A stretch of 6,432 nt of DNA. It comes from Roseomonas sp. GTDB lineage: Bacteria > Pseudomonadota > Alphaproteobacteria > Acetobacterales > Acetobacteraceae. Under the pieces are notes generated by a model. The model searched no databases. It was not told the origin of the DNA and saw nothing but the letters and a program-made list of their open reading frames with translations. Location of the stretch: NCBI GenBank assembly GCA_020249415.1, contig JADCFR010000329.1, positions 1 through 6,432 of the forward strand. The letters are read 5' to 3'. The translations under genes and the position numbers were made by a program. Position 1 is the first letter of the stretch. The number at the start of each line of letters is the position of its first letter. Shown here one piece after another: positions 1 to 5,940 of the stretch.

Positions 1-932
1 ACCCTGAAGGGCAGCATCAACGCCTGCACCGCCAGATTATCAAACCGGTTCAAGGCCAGGCTTTCATGCACTGCAATGGCATTCTGGCCCAAAAGCCGCG
101 TGCGAATTTCGGATCGCGTATAAAACGGCGCATCCACCAAGGCGCGCACCAGCTCTGCCTTGCCATCTTCTGACCGTGTCGGGCGCGCCACGCGCCATAG
201 CCCGGGCGGCATCATCGCCGGTGCGGGGATCGGCATATCGGCAACTTCGCCGGCGCGATTCACCTGCAAGGCCAAGGATTGCGCCGATCCATCACGGCGC
301 GATGCATTATACAAAATCGCGGTGGCTTCCGGCATGGGCGCGCGGCACCAATCCCAAAACAGGAAATCCTCTTCCAGCGGCGCGATACCCGTATTGGTGT
401 CGAAATACGAAAAGCCGGACCAGCGCAGCGCGGGATTGTCGAAAGCAACCTCCACGCGTGACCGTGGCGCAATCGGCTGCCAATGATGCCGCCCCGCGCC
501 ATCCAAGCGAAAGGCCCGATGCGACAGCGCTTCAGGATAAAGTGTGACGCGCCCGCGCAACTTGCCCGGCACCGGGGCGGTGACTTCCGCAAGATCGACC
601 ACCAGCTTGGTGCCATCCCAGCGCATGGCACTTGGGCCGATTTGCAGAAAATCAGCACCGCGCCTGAGCGCGCCGCGTGGGCGATCCGTCATCGCCCAGC
701 GCGCTGGCTTGCCGTAAAGGGCGACATGCATGCAGCAATGGTTCAGCGGATCGCCACCGCCACTGCGCCGCGCAAAGGCATACCAAGGGGAGAAAACCGT
801 GCCCAAAAAGGCGATGATGGTAATGCCATGCGCACCATCATCGGAAAGCGCATCCAGATACCACCAGCGATAGCCGCGCGTCGCCACGGGCAGGGTGAAA
901 TCCAGCCCCGTGGCGCTCAAATCTTCATTCAT
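1..932 (-). CDS. crtC: Carotenoid 1,2-hydratase (hydroxyneurosporene synthase), C-terminus cut by window edge
   Basis: Adds water across the terminal C1-C2 double bond of acyclic carotenoids such as neurosporene or lycopene, the first step of the spheroidene/spirilloxanthin branch; the family is membrane-associated. The reading frame runs from ATG 932-930 to the left edge, giving 310 visible residues without a stop. Family blocks are clear: WWYLDALSDDG (23-33), FLGTVFSPWYAFAR (42-55), DPLNHC (61-66), ALYGKPARWAMTDR (71-84) and YFDTNTG with a following WDW (176-195). H149, W151, Y176 and D178 have the spacing of the four catalytically important residues reported for the Rubrivivax enzyme (H239, W241, Y266, D268), so it is probably active. 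The last visible residues, LMLPFR, resemble the usual C-terminal end, so only a short tail should be missing. The ATG is the only one in frame after the upstream stop; its ribosome site (AAGGCGG) is about 8 nt away. No other crt gene is visible. It lies downstream of the aldolase on the same strand, separated by 88 nt and a hairpin. Confidence 0.93.
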   Translation of the reverse strand, partial: MNEDLSATGLDFTLPVATRGYRWWYLDALSDDGAHGITIIAFLGTVFSPWYAFARRSGGGDPLNHCCMHVALYGKPARWAMTDRPRGALRRGADFLQIGPSAMRWDGTKLVVDLAEVTAPVPGKLRGRVTLYPEALSHRAFRLDGAGRHHWQPIAPRSRVEVAFDNPALRWSGFSYFDTNTGIAPLEEDFLFWDWCRAPMPEATAILYNASRRDGSAQSLALQVNRAGEVADMPIPAPAMMPPGLWRVARPTRSEDGKAELVRALVDAPFYTRSEIRTRLLGQNAIAVHESLALNRFDNLAVQALMLPFR

Positions 933-987
933 CGCAAAAGCCGCCTTGTCACGCGGCCATTTCCGCCCGCATCGGCGCGCGGGTCAA

Positions 988-1011
988 GCCGGGCGGCGCA
1001 TACCGCCCGGC
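988..1011 (-). terminator. GC-rich hairpin downstream of the aldolase gene, possible terminator
   Basis: A perfect 9-bp inverted repeat (GCCGGGCGG at 988-996, CCGCCCGGC at 1003-1011) with a 6-nt loop starts 9 nt past the aldolase stop codon (minus strand). It has the position and strength of an intrinsic terminator, but no run of U follows it: the minus-strand sequence continues as TTGACC. It may therefore attenuate or mark an mRNA 3' end rather than stop transcription fully. It separates the aldolase from crtC. Confidence 0.5.
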
Positions 1012-1020
1012 GGGCACGCC

Positions 1021-1941
1021 TCAGGCCTTGCCCTTATAGACCTCGATCATCTGGCCAAGCAGCTTCAGCGCCTCATCCTTCGGGCGCTGGAAGGCGTTGC
1101 GGCCAACGATGGACCCATTGCCACCACCGGCATGAATGGCGCGCGCTTCCGCGAGCAGCGCATCCGTGCCCTTCGCCTCACCGCCCGAGAATACCACCAG
1201 ACGCCGACCATTGAAGCAGGCCTGCACCACATGGCTGATGCGCTTGGCCAGATCGCTGCCATCAATCTTGCGCTCGATATAAACCTTCTTCGCGGCATCC
1301 AGGCTCAGCACATCCGTGGGCGGCTTCACCTTGATGATATGCGCGCCCATCAGCGCCGCCATGTGCGCGGCATAGGCGCAAATGTCGAAGGCGGTTTCGC
1401 CATTCTTGTCCAGCATCGGCCCGCGCGGATAGGACCAGACCACCACGGCAAGCCCGGCTGCCTTGGCTTCTTCCGCCAATTCGCGGAGTTCTTCCATCAT
1501 TTCGAACTGGTATTCGGATGACGGGTAAATGGTGAAGCCAATCGCCGAACACCCAAGGCGGAGCGCATCGGCCACGCTTGCAGTCACGGCCTGATCCTTG
1601 GTGGTCGAAAGGCTATTGGATGAATTGACCTTCAGGATGGTCGGGATGGAACCCGCGAAAGTGGCGGCACCGGCTTCAATCATGCCAAGCGGCGCGGCAT
1701 AGGCGTTCAAGCCCGCTTCAATCGCCAATTCGAAATGATAATGCGGATCGTAAGCCGCCGGATTGGGTGCGAAGGACCGCGCCGGGCCATGTTCAAAGCC
1801 CTGATCCACCGGCAGGATCACCATGCGCCCCGTGCCACCCAGCTTCCCTTCCATCAGGATGCGGGCGAGATTCGCCTTGGTGCCGGGTGTGTCGCTTTCA
1901 TACCAGGAGAGGATTTCCTTCACGCGGCGCGTCAGCTTCAT
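1021..1941 (-). CDS. fbaB: Class I fructose-bisphosphate aldolase (DhnA/FbaB type)
   Basis: Cleaves fructose 1,6-bisphosphate to dihydroxyacetone phosphate and glyceraldehyde 3-phosphate, or runs in reverse in gluconeogenesis, through a lysine Schiff base in a cytoplasmic TIM barrel. The 306-residue protein fits the metal-independent DhnA-type class I family rather than the zinc class II enzymes. Visible marks are VILPVDQGFEHGP (41-53, the first barrel strand), GFTIYPSS (135-142), VVVWSYPRGP (166-175), HIIKVKPP (201-208), where K204 or K206 should be the Schiff-base lysine, and the phosphate-binding loops VVFSGGEAKGT (249-259) and GGNGSIVGRNAFQRP (273-287). The ATG start is supported by AAGGAA (1953-1948) six nt upstream. 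It lies 72 nt downstream of the uncharacterised gene on the same strand. Family membership is very secure; the preferred flux direction cannot be read from the sequence. Confidence 0.95.
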   Translation of the reverse strand: MKLTRRVKEILSWYESDTPGTKANLARILMEGKLGGTGRMVILPVDQGFEHGPARSFAPNPAAYDPHYHFELAIEAGLNAYAAPLGMIEAGAATFAGSIPTILKVNSSNSLSTTKDQAVTASVADALRLGCSAIGFTIYPSSEYQFEMMEELRELAEEAKAAGLAVVVWSYPRGPMLDKNGETAFDICAYAAHMAALMGAHIIKVKPPTDVLSLDAAKKVYIERKIDGSDLAKRISHVVQACFNGRRLVVFSGGEAKGTDALLAEARAIHAGGGNGSIVGRNAFQRPKDEALKLLGQMIEVYKGKA

Positions 1942-1977
1942 CTTGGGTTCCTTTTCATTGCTCGAAGGGCGGGTGCG

Positions 1978-2006
1978 GCGATAGCGCAGCCGGCATTGCC
2001 TGTCAC
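1978..2006 (-). promoter_or_regulatory. Weak candidate sigma70 promoter for the aldolase gene
   Basis: In the 72-nt gap upstream of the aldolase, the minus strand reads GTGACA (2006-2001, five of six matches to the -35 consensus), a 17-nt spacer, then TATCGC (1983-1978, three of six to the -10 consensus). Transcription would start near 1971, leaving a leader of about 30 nt that includes the ribosome site. The -10 match is poor, so read-through from the upstream gene is the alternative. Confidence 0.25.
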
Positions 2007-2013
2007 GGGTGCG

Positions 2014-2463
2014 TTATCTCGGCTGATCCTGTGGCGGGACTGTGGCGAAAAGCGCGGCAATGCGCCTTTCATCATCCCGCCGGCGCGGATCGAGCGTGCC
2101 TAGGTCCAGCGCCGCCGGTCTGGCGCCCAAAACCTCGGCCCCTGCTTCGGCAGCGGCGCCCAGCACGCTCGCTGCCGCAGGATGCGTCAGATCGAATACC
2201 ACCAGCTTGAACCCGGCCCGCAAGGCAGCCAAAGCGGCCCCAGGGGCGGCGGCACAATCCAGCACGGCGTGGAAAGGCGCGCCGGGATGTGCCGCCGCCG
2301 CCTGGTCCAACACCGCCTTGAACCAGCCCGGCCCGGCATTCAGCGCTGCCCCCGGCGCCGAGAGCAGCAACACGGGCCGCCCAAACGCGACACGCAGCGC
2401 CCATGCGGCGTGTCCGCGCCCATGCACCACCATCGCCGGGAGCTTCAGAAACGCCTTTACCAT
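2014..2463 (-). CDS. Uncharacterised 149-residue alanine-rich protein, predicted cytoplasmic alpha/beta fold
   Basis: I do not recognise a named family. The protein alternates short hydrophobic strands with alanine-rich helices: MVVHG (11-15), PVLLLSAPG (30-38), HAVLDCA (66-72), KLVVFDLTHP (86-95) and EVLGARPAALDLG (110-122). A polar, arginine-rich segment follows (RRRDDERR, 127-134). This pattern suggests a small Rossmann- or flavodoxin-like alpha/beta domain. No signal peptide, membrane helix, metal cluster or classical nucleotide loop is evident. The ATG at 2463-2461 is chosen because it leaves 82 nt to the divergent gene; the next in-frame ATG would run into that gene's start. The ribosome site is weak (AAAGG about 11 nt upstream). 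GC-rich third positions and uninterrupted hydrophobic strands support a real gene. It may be co-transcribed with the downstream aldolase (72-nt gap). Confidence 0.72.
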   Translation of the reverse strand: MVKAFLKLPAMVVHGRGHAAWALRVAFGRPVLLLSAPGAALNAGPGWFKAVLDQAAAAHPGAPFHAVLDCAAAPGAALAALRAGFKLVVFDLTHPAAASVLGAAAEAGAEVLGARPAALDLGTLDPRRRDDERRIAALFATVPPQDQPR

Positions 2464-2545
2464 TGACCCAGAGGCCTTTGCATGCCAAGCATTTCGCCAA
2501 TCCCTTAGCCGCAAGAACCTTCGGCGCCAAGGCATTTGGAAAAGC

Positions 2546-2755
2546 ATGAGCGAGCAGCAAGCTGACACAATGGGTGCGGCGATGATCCGGCTGGAAGCAG
2601 CCTTGGAACGTCTTGATCGCGCTGTGCAAGCCCGCCGTGCCGCCACCCCAGCCGTTGAAGGCGATATGGTGCCGAAGGCCGCCGTTGCTGCCCTCGCCAC
2701 CCGGCTCGATGCCACCATCGCCAAGCTGCGCGCCAATCTGGGGGATGAGGGCTGA
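2546..2755 (+). CDS. Small coiled-coil protein (DUF4164-like) upstream of zapA
   Basis: A 69-residue protein that is almost entirely predicted helix, with heptad-like spacing of hydrophobic residues in MIRLEAALERLDRAVQAR (13-30) and AAVAALATRLDATIAKLRANL (45-65), separated by a proline- and glycine-containing linker (APAVEGD region). The length, composition and position directly before zapA resemble the small DUF4164-type coiled-coil proteins often found there in alphaproteobacteria. That match is made by eye and is not certain. The ATG at 2546 follows GGAAAAG with close spacing. Its stop overlaps the zapA start by one base (TGATG), which implies translational coupling. By inference it could assist ZapA or FtsZ-ring assembly much as ZapB does in gamma-proteobacteria, but nothing in the sequence proves this. 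Confidence 0.75.
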   Translation: MSEQQADTMGAAMIRLEAALERLDRAVQARRAATPAVEGDMVPKAAVAALATRLDATIAKLRANLGDEG

Positions 2756-3090
2756 TGGCGCAGGTCACCGTCCGTGTCGGCGGCTATGCCCATCCGGTGG
2801 CCTGTCAGGATGGTCAGGAAAAGCACCTGACCAATATGGCGGCGGAAGTGGATCAGCGCATTTCCGCGCTCAAGGCCATGGGTATTCAGTTTGGCGAAAC
2901 CCGCATGCTGCTGCTGGCCGCCTTGCAATTGGCCGATGAGGCAATGGATCTGAAAGCGGAAAATGAGGCGCTCAAGGCCGGCGGTGCTGTTGCCACCGAA
3001 GCCCCGGCACCTGACCCGGAACTTGCCGATGGGCTGATACGGCTCGCGGAAAAGCTTGAGGCCATTGCCGCGCGGCTTGAGGAGGCCTAA
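2755..3090 (+). CDS. zapA: Cell division protein ZapA
   Basis: ZapA binds FtsZ and cross-links its protofilaments at the division site. The 111-residue protein has the family layout: an N-terminal beta domain MAQVTVRVGGYAHPVACQDGQE (1-22; typical text is VTI-NG-Y-IAC-DGQE), then a helix with VDQRISALK (32-40), the hydrophobic MLLLAALQLADE block (51-62), and a C-terminal coiled coil. The coiled coil is split by a proline/alanine-rich stretch (79-89) before a second helix, LADGLIRLAEKLEAIAARLEEA. The ATG overlaps the preceding stop by one base and has GAGGG upstream. The next feature downstream is the 6S RNA, as in E. coli and many other proteobacteria. Confidence 0.93.
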   Translation: MAQVTVRVGGYAHPVACQDGQEKHLTNMAAEVDQRISALKAMGIQFGETRMLLLAALQLADEAMDLKAENEALKAGGAVATEAPAPDPELADGLIRLAEKLEAIAARLEEA

Positions 3091-3093
3091 CTA
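3065..3093 (+). promoter_or_regulatory. Likely sigma70 promoter of the 6S RNA gene, inside the end of zapA
   Basis: TTGCCG (3065-3070) and TAACTA (3088-3093) are separated by exactly 17 nt. The -10 element overlaps the zapA stop codon (TAA 3088-3090). The predicted start, 6-7 nt past the -10, falls at 3099-3100, which is where the outer helix of the 6S RNA begins. The elements are imperfect individually; the agreement with the independently read RNA end is the main support. Confidence 0.45.
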
Positions 3094-3098
3094 ACGCT

Positions 3099-3254
3099 TG
3101 CGGGGCTGCCAGGTGCGCCAGGCAATTCATCCCCGGGGCCAATGCACATCCTCCGGGAGCTGGCTCTGTCCGGGCCGTGGTTCGGGTATCTGGCGCCCAC
3201 CTGCTGACGCAGGCCTTGGGAGGATGAGACGCCAGCGGCCATGGTGGCTCCGCA
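3099..3254 (+). ncRNA. ssrS: 6S RNA (regulator of sigma70 RNA polymerase)
   Basis: 6S RNA mimics an open promoter and sequesters housekeeping RNA polymerase in stationary phase. The gap between zapA and fau is its classical locus. An outer helix of 13 consecutive pairs (3099-3111 with 3242-3254, including three G-U) closes the molecule. Inside it lie two unpaired strands of 14 and 13 nt (3112-3125 and 3229-3241), matching the large central bubble. A second helix follows: 7 pairs (3126-3132 with 3222-3228), a two-base bulge, then 8 pairs (3133-3140 with 3212-3219). The apical region (3141-3211) is about 70 nt. The total of about 156 nt fits alphaproteobacterial 6S RNAs. No long reading frame on the plus strand explains this stretch. 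The exact ends are inferred from the helix; co-transcription with fau downstream is likely, as in E. coli. Confidence 0.82.
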
Positions 3255-3279
3255 CCCCTTTCACCAGCAGGAATCCCGC

Positions 3280-3873
3280 GTGACTGAGGCCCCAGCCGCC
3301 GCATCGGATGACGTTTTGCAGGCAGCCAAGGCCGCGGCGCGTAAAATCGCGCGTGCCAGGCGTGCTGGCCTTGCCAATGCCGAAGCGCCCGTGCGTCTGG
3401 CGGCGGCACTATTGGCAGGGCACGCGCCGCCCAAAGGCGCCATCATCGCGGGCTATTGGCCGATGGGCGAGGAAATGGACCCGCGCCCCCTGATGCTCGC
3501 CTTGGCCTCACGCGGGCATGCCCTGGCTTTGCCAATCACCCCGCCGCGCGGACAGCCACTTGCCTTTCGCGCCTGGGCGCCCGGTGCGGCGTTGCGGGCT
3601 GGTCCCATGGGTACCTCGGAACCGGTTGCTGGGGCGGAACTGCGCCCTGATGTGCTGCTCGTGCCGCTTCTGGCTTTTGACCGGGCCGGGCGACGCCTTG
3701 GCTATGGTGGCGGGTATTATGACCGCACGCTCGCCGCGCTGCCGGGTGCAAAAGCCATCGGCATCGCCTATGCGGGGCAGGAAATGCCCGAAGTGCCGGC
3801 GGGGCTGCAGGATTTCCGCCTGCCCCTGATCGCCACCGAAGCGGGCGTCATTCTGTGTGGAGGCCCCGTGTGA
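3280..3873 (+). CDS. fau: 5-formyltetrahydrofolate cyclo-ligase (MTHF synthetase)
   Basis: Converts 5-formyltetrahydrofolate to 5,10-methenyltetrahydrofolate using ATP, returning stored folate to the one-carbon pool. The 197-residue protein shows the N-terminal basic helix (AARKIARARRAG, 19-30), IIAGYWPMGEEMDPRPL (55-71, substrate side), and the diagnostic nucleotide-binding segment VPLLAFDRAGRRLGYGGGYYDRTLA (128-152). It ends with the usual D-RLPLIATE-GV pattern. I chose the GTG at 3280, with CAGGA about 8 nt upstream. The in-frame ATG at 3241 lies within the 3' strand of the 6S RNA bubble/helix and would add a non-conserved 13-residue leader. The last four bases overlap the next gene's start. 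Location after 6S RNA matches ygfA in E. coli, where the pair has been linked to stationary-phase and persister physiology. Confidence 0.94.
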   Translation: MTEAPAAASDDVLQAAKAAARKIARARRAGLANAEAPVRLAAALLAGHAPPKGAIIAGYWPMGEEMDPRPLMLALASRGHALALPITPPRGQPLAFRAWAPGAALRAGPMGTSEPVAGAELRPDVLLVPLLAFDRAGRRLGYGGGYYDRTLAALPGAKAIGIAYAGQEMPEVPAGLQDFRLPLIATEAGVILCGGPV

Positions 3874-4691
3874 GGCTGCTTTTCCTTGGCGATATTGTTG
3901 GCCGCGCCGGGCGTGATGCCGTGATCGCAACCTTGCCCGGACTTCGCGAAAAACTCCGGCTCGATCTTGTGGTGGTGAATGCGGAAAACGCCTCGCACGG
4001 CTTTGGCCTGGCGCCGGAGATGGCGCGCGCGCTGTTTATCGTGGGCGCTGATGTGCTGACGCTTGGCAATCACGCCTGGGACCGCAAGGAAATCATCCCC
4101 TATATCGAAACTGAACCCCGCCTGATCCGCCCGCTGAATTACCCGCCCGGCACGCCTGGCAAGGGCGCGGTGGTGGCGGTGCTGGCCGATGGCAGGCGCG
4201 CCTTGGTGTTGCAGGCCATGGGGCGGTTGTTCATGGAACCTTTGGATGATCCCTTCCGCGCCATTCAGGCTGAATTGGCGCAGCATAGCCTTGGCCCTCA
4301 GGGCTCGGTGCAGGCCATCATCATTGATTTCCATGCCGAGGCTTCGTCGGAAAAACAGGCCGTGGGCCATAGTTTCGATGGCCGCGTGAGCCTGGTGATC
4401 GGCACGCATACCCATGTGCCGACAGCGGATCATCGCATTCTGCCCGGCGGCACGGCGTTTCAAACCGATGCCGGGATGTGCGGCGATTATGATAGCGTGA
4501 TCGGCATGCAAAAGGCCGGCGCTTCCATCCGATTCTGGCGCAAGGTGCCGGCGGAACGCCTCGCGCCGGCGGAAAATGAAGCCACTATTTGCGGGCTGTT
4601 TGTGGAAACGGATGACGCAACGGGGCTCGCGCGCCGGGTGGCGCCCTTGCGCATTGGTGGCGGGTTGGAAGCGGTTATGCCTCTGGTCTGA
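3870..4691 (+). CDS. ymdB: YmdB/TIGR00282-family metallophosphoesterase (cyclic nucleotide phosphodiesterase-like)
   Basis: Members of this calcineurin-like family bind two metal ions; Bacillus YmdB hydrolyses 2',3'-cyclic nucleotides and affects biofilm and motility gene expression. The role in alphaproteobacteria is not established. The 273-residue protein has the metal ligand set in order: D8 in FLGDIVGR, E39 and N40 in [11 protein letters not shown]67 and H68 in TLGNHAWD, H155 in [10 protein letters not shown], and H180/H182 in [25 protein letters not shown] (199-213) is also characteristic. The start is GTG 3870, which overlaps the fau stop as GTGA and has a full GGAGG (3859-3863) six nt upstream; an ATG at 3855 would place that site inside the coding region. 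The overlap implies co-translation with fau. It is cytoplasmic, with no signal peptide. Confidence 0.92.
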   Translation: MRLLFLGDIVGRAGRDAVIATLPGLREKLRLDLVVVNAENASHGFGLAPEMARALFIVGADVLTLGNHAWDRKEIIPYIETEPRLIRPLNYPPGTPGKGAVVAVLADGRRALVLQAMGRLFMEPLDDPFRAIQAELAQHSLGPQGSVQAIIIDFHAEASSEKQAVGHSFDGRVSLVIGTHTHVPTADHRILPGGTAFQTDAGMCGDYDSVIGMQKAGASIRFWRKVPAERLAPAENEATICGLFVETDDATGLARRVAPLRIGGGLEAVMPLV

Positions 4692-4696
4692 ACAGC

Positions 4697-4725
4697 TTGG
4701 CGCCCCCTTGCTGGCCGGATATAAG
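4697..4725 (+). promoter_or_regulatory. Probable sigma70 promoter for yebC
   Basis: TTGGCG (4697-4702) and TATAAG (4720-4725, five of six to consensus) are separated by exactly 17 nt within the 74-nt gap before yebC. Transcription would begin near 4732, giving a leader of about 34 nt. This suggests yebC and the downstream thioesterase can be expressed independently of the zapA-6S-fau block. Confidence 0.5.
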
Positions 4726-4765
4726 CCGCGCCGGTTTCTCACTTACACAAATGAAAGTTACGGCA

Positions 4766-5488
4766 ATGGCCGGCCATTCCCACGCGAAAAACGTCATGCA
4801 CCGCAAGGCTGCCCAGGGTGCGAAAAAGGCGCAGGCCTTCGGCAAGCTTATTCGCGAAATCACCGTCTCGGCCAAGATCGGCCTGCCCGATCCAGCGGCC
4901 AATCCGCGTTTGCGTGCTGCCGTGAAGGCTGCGCTGACCGCGAATATGACGCGCGATACGATTGACCGCGCGATCAAGCGCGCCGTCACCGCCGGGCAGG
5001 GCGAGGATTACGAAGAAGTGCGCTATGAAGGCTATGGCGCGCATGGCATTGCGATCATTGCCGAGGCGCTGACCGATAATCGCAACCGCACCGGTGGCGA
5101 TTTGCGGTCCATGTTCGCCAAGAATGGCGGCGCGCTGGGGGAAACAAACTCGGTCGCCTTCCAATTCGAACGGAAGGGCGTGCTGCGCTATAAGCCCGAA
5201 ATCGCCTCGGCCGATGCCATGCTGGAAGCGGCGATTGAAGCGGGCGCCGAGGATGTGGAAAGCACCGAAGACGGGCATGAGATCTCCACCAGCGTGGAAG
5301 ACTTCGCCGCGGTGCGGGATGTGCTGGAAGCGCGCTTCGGCACGGCGGAAGCGGCCAGGCTTGAATGGTGGTCCACCAATGACATCAAGCTGGATGAGGA
5401 ACGCGCCAAGGATGTGGTGAAGCTGCTCGATCTTCTGGATGATCACGACGATATCCAGAATATCTACGCCAATCTTGAGGTGGAATAG
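4766..5488 (+). CDS. yebC: YebC/PmpR/TACO1-family protein
   Basis: The family has been described both as DNA-binding regulators (PmpR type) and, like mitochondrial TACO1, as translation factors that relieve ribosome stalling, notably at proline runs. The 240-residue protein is full length. It starts with the signature [25 protein letters not shown] (1-25), followed by the helical N-terminal domain with [13 protein letters not shown] (25-37) and [13 protein letters not shown] (61-73). Then come YEGYGAHG (87-94), TDNRNRT (103-109), [10 protein letters not shown] (117-126) and an acidic C-terminal domain with WWSTND near residue 200. The ATG at 4766 is chosen because it gives the family N-terminus; ATG 4751 in frame would add MKVTA and has no visible ribosome site. 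The ribosome site for 4766 is weak (GAAAG). In many relatives ruvC follows yebC; here a thioesterase gene follows after 11 nt. Confidence 0.94.
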   Translation: MAGHSHAKNVMHRKAAQGAKKAQAFGKLIREITVSAKIGLPDPAANPRLRAAVKAALTANMTRDTIDRAIKRAVTAGQGEDYEEVRYEGYGAHGIAIIAEALTDNRNRTGGDLRSMFAKNGGALGETNSVAFQFERKGVLRYKPEIASADAMLEAAIEAGAEDVESTEDGHEISTSVEDFAAVRDVLEARFGTAEAARLEWWSTNDIKLDEERAKDVVKLLDLLDDHDDIQNIYANLEVE

Positions 5489-5499
5489 GCGCCATCAGC

Positions 5500-5928
5500 A
5501 TGGTGGAAAATCGCCTCCGCACCAGCTTCGCCAAGCAAGGGCTGATGCGGCTTTTTGGCGCGGAGCTGACGCGCATCGCGCCAGGGCAGGTGGACATCTC
5601 ACTCGCGCCAAAGCCAGAACTTTCGCAACAGCATGGTTTTGTGCATGGCGGCGCCTTGACTGCCATTGCCGATAGCGCGGCGGGTTATGCCGCGCTTAGT
5701 CTCATGCCCGCCAATCGCGGTGTGCTGACCACGGAGATGAAAATCAATTTCCTGGCGCCGGCGGCGGGGGATCACATCATCGCGCGCGGCAAGGTGCTGA
5801 AGGCGGGGCGCACCCTTAGTCTGGTGCAGACTGAAATCTTCGCCGTGACCGCGGATCAGGAAAGGCTGATCGCCTTCCTGACCGCGACCTTCATGACCAT
5901 CGAAAACCGCGATGGGATTGAGGACTAA
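5500..5928 (+). CDS. PaaI-family hotdog-fold acyl-CoA thioesterase
   Basis: Predicted to hydrolyse acyl- or aryl-CoA thioesters in the cytoplasm. The 142-residue length is normal for a single hotdog domain. The signature is QQHGFVHGGALTAIADSAAG (43-62): the HGG loop sits at the start of the central helix and D58 is in the position of the usual catalytic acidic residue. The later strands TTEMKINFLAPAAGDHIIARGKV (77-99) and FLTATFMTI (126-134) also match. The gene begins 11 nt after yebC, so the two probably share a transcript; the ribosome site is weak (TAGGCG) and overlaps the yebC stop. The substrate cannot be told from the sequence, and the phenylacetate genes usually linked to true PaaI are not visible. 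It ends 12 nt before the repeat array. Confidence 0.88.
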   Translation: MVENRLRTSFAKQGLMRLFGAELTRIAPGQVDISLAPKPELSQQHGFVHGGALTAIADSAAGYAALSLMPANRGVLTTEMKINFLAPAAGDHIIARGKVLKAGRTLSLVQTEIFAVTADQERLIAFLTATFMTIENRDGIED

Positions 5929-5940
5929 CTACGCTTTGTT

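Noticed and set aside
938..987. TTGACC (987-982, minus strand) as a -35 element of a crtC promoter
   Set aside because: At 17-18 nt spacing the -10 position reads GGAAAT or GAAATG, which is a poor match; no TGT-N12-ACA regulator site typical of photosynthesis genes was seen.
160..1214. Several long plus-strand reading frames (160-486, 176-547, 483-1214)
   Set aside because: They lie antisense to crtC and the aldolase, have arginine/alanine/proline-rich low-information translations typical of GC-rich shadow frames, and match no family.
2464..2545. Divergent promoter pair in the spacer between the uncharacterised gene and the coiled-coil gene
   Set aside because: A promoter pair must exist somewhere here, but no -35/-10 combination of acceptable quality could be picked; the short inverted repeat ATGC-CAA-GCAT near 2479 is too small to call an operator.
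4692..4745. Terminator after the YmdB-like gene
   Set aside because: Only weak 4-5 bp pairings with large loops (for example GGCGC with GCGCC) are available, and they overlap the better-supported yebC promoter.
5925..5940. A fourth, degenerate repeat unit before 5941
   Set aside because: CGCTTTGTT loosely resembles the end of a core plus spacer, but the match is too short and gapped, and upstream bases belong to the thioesterase gene.
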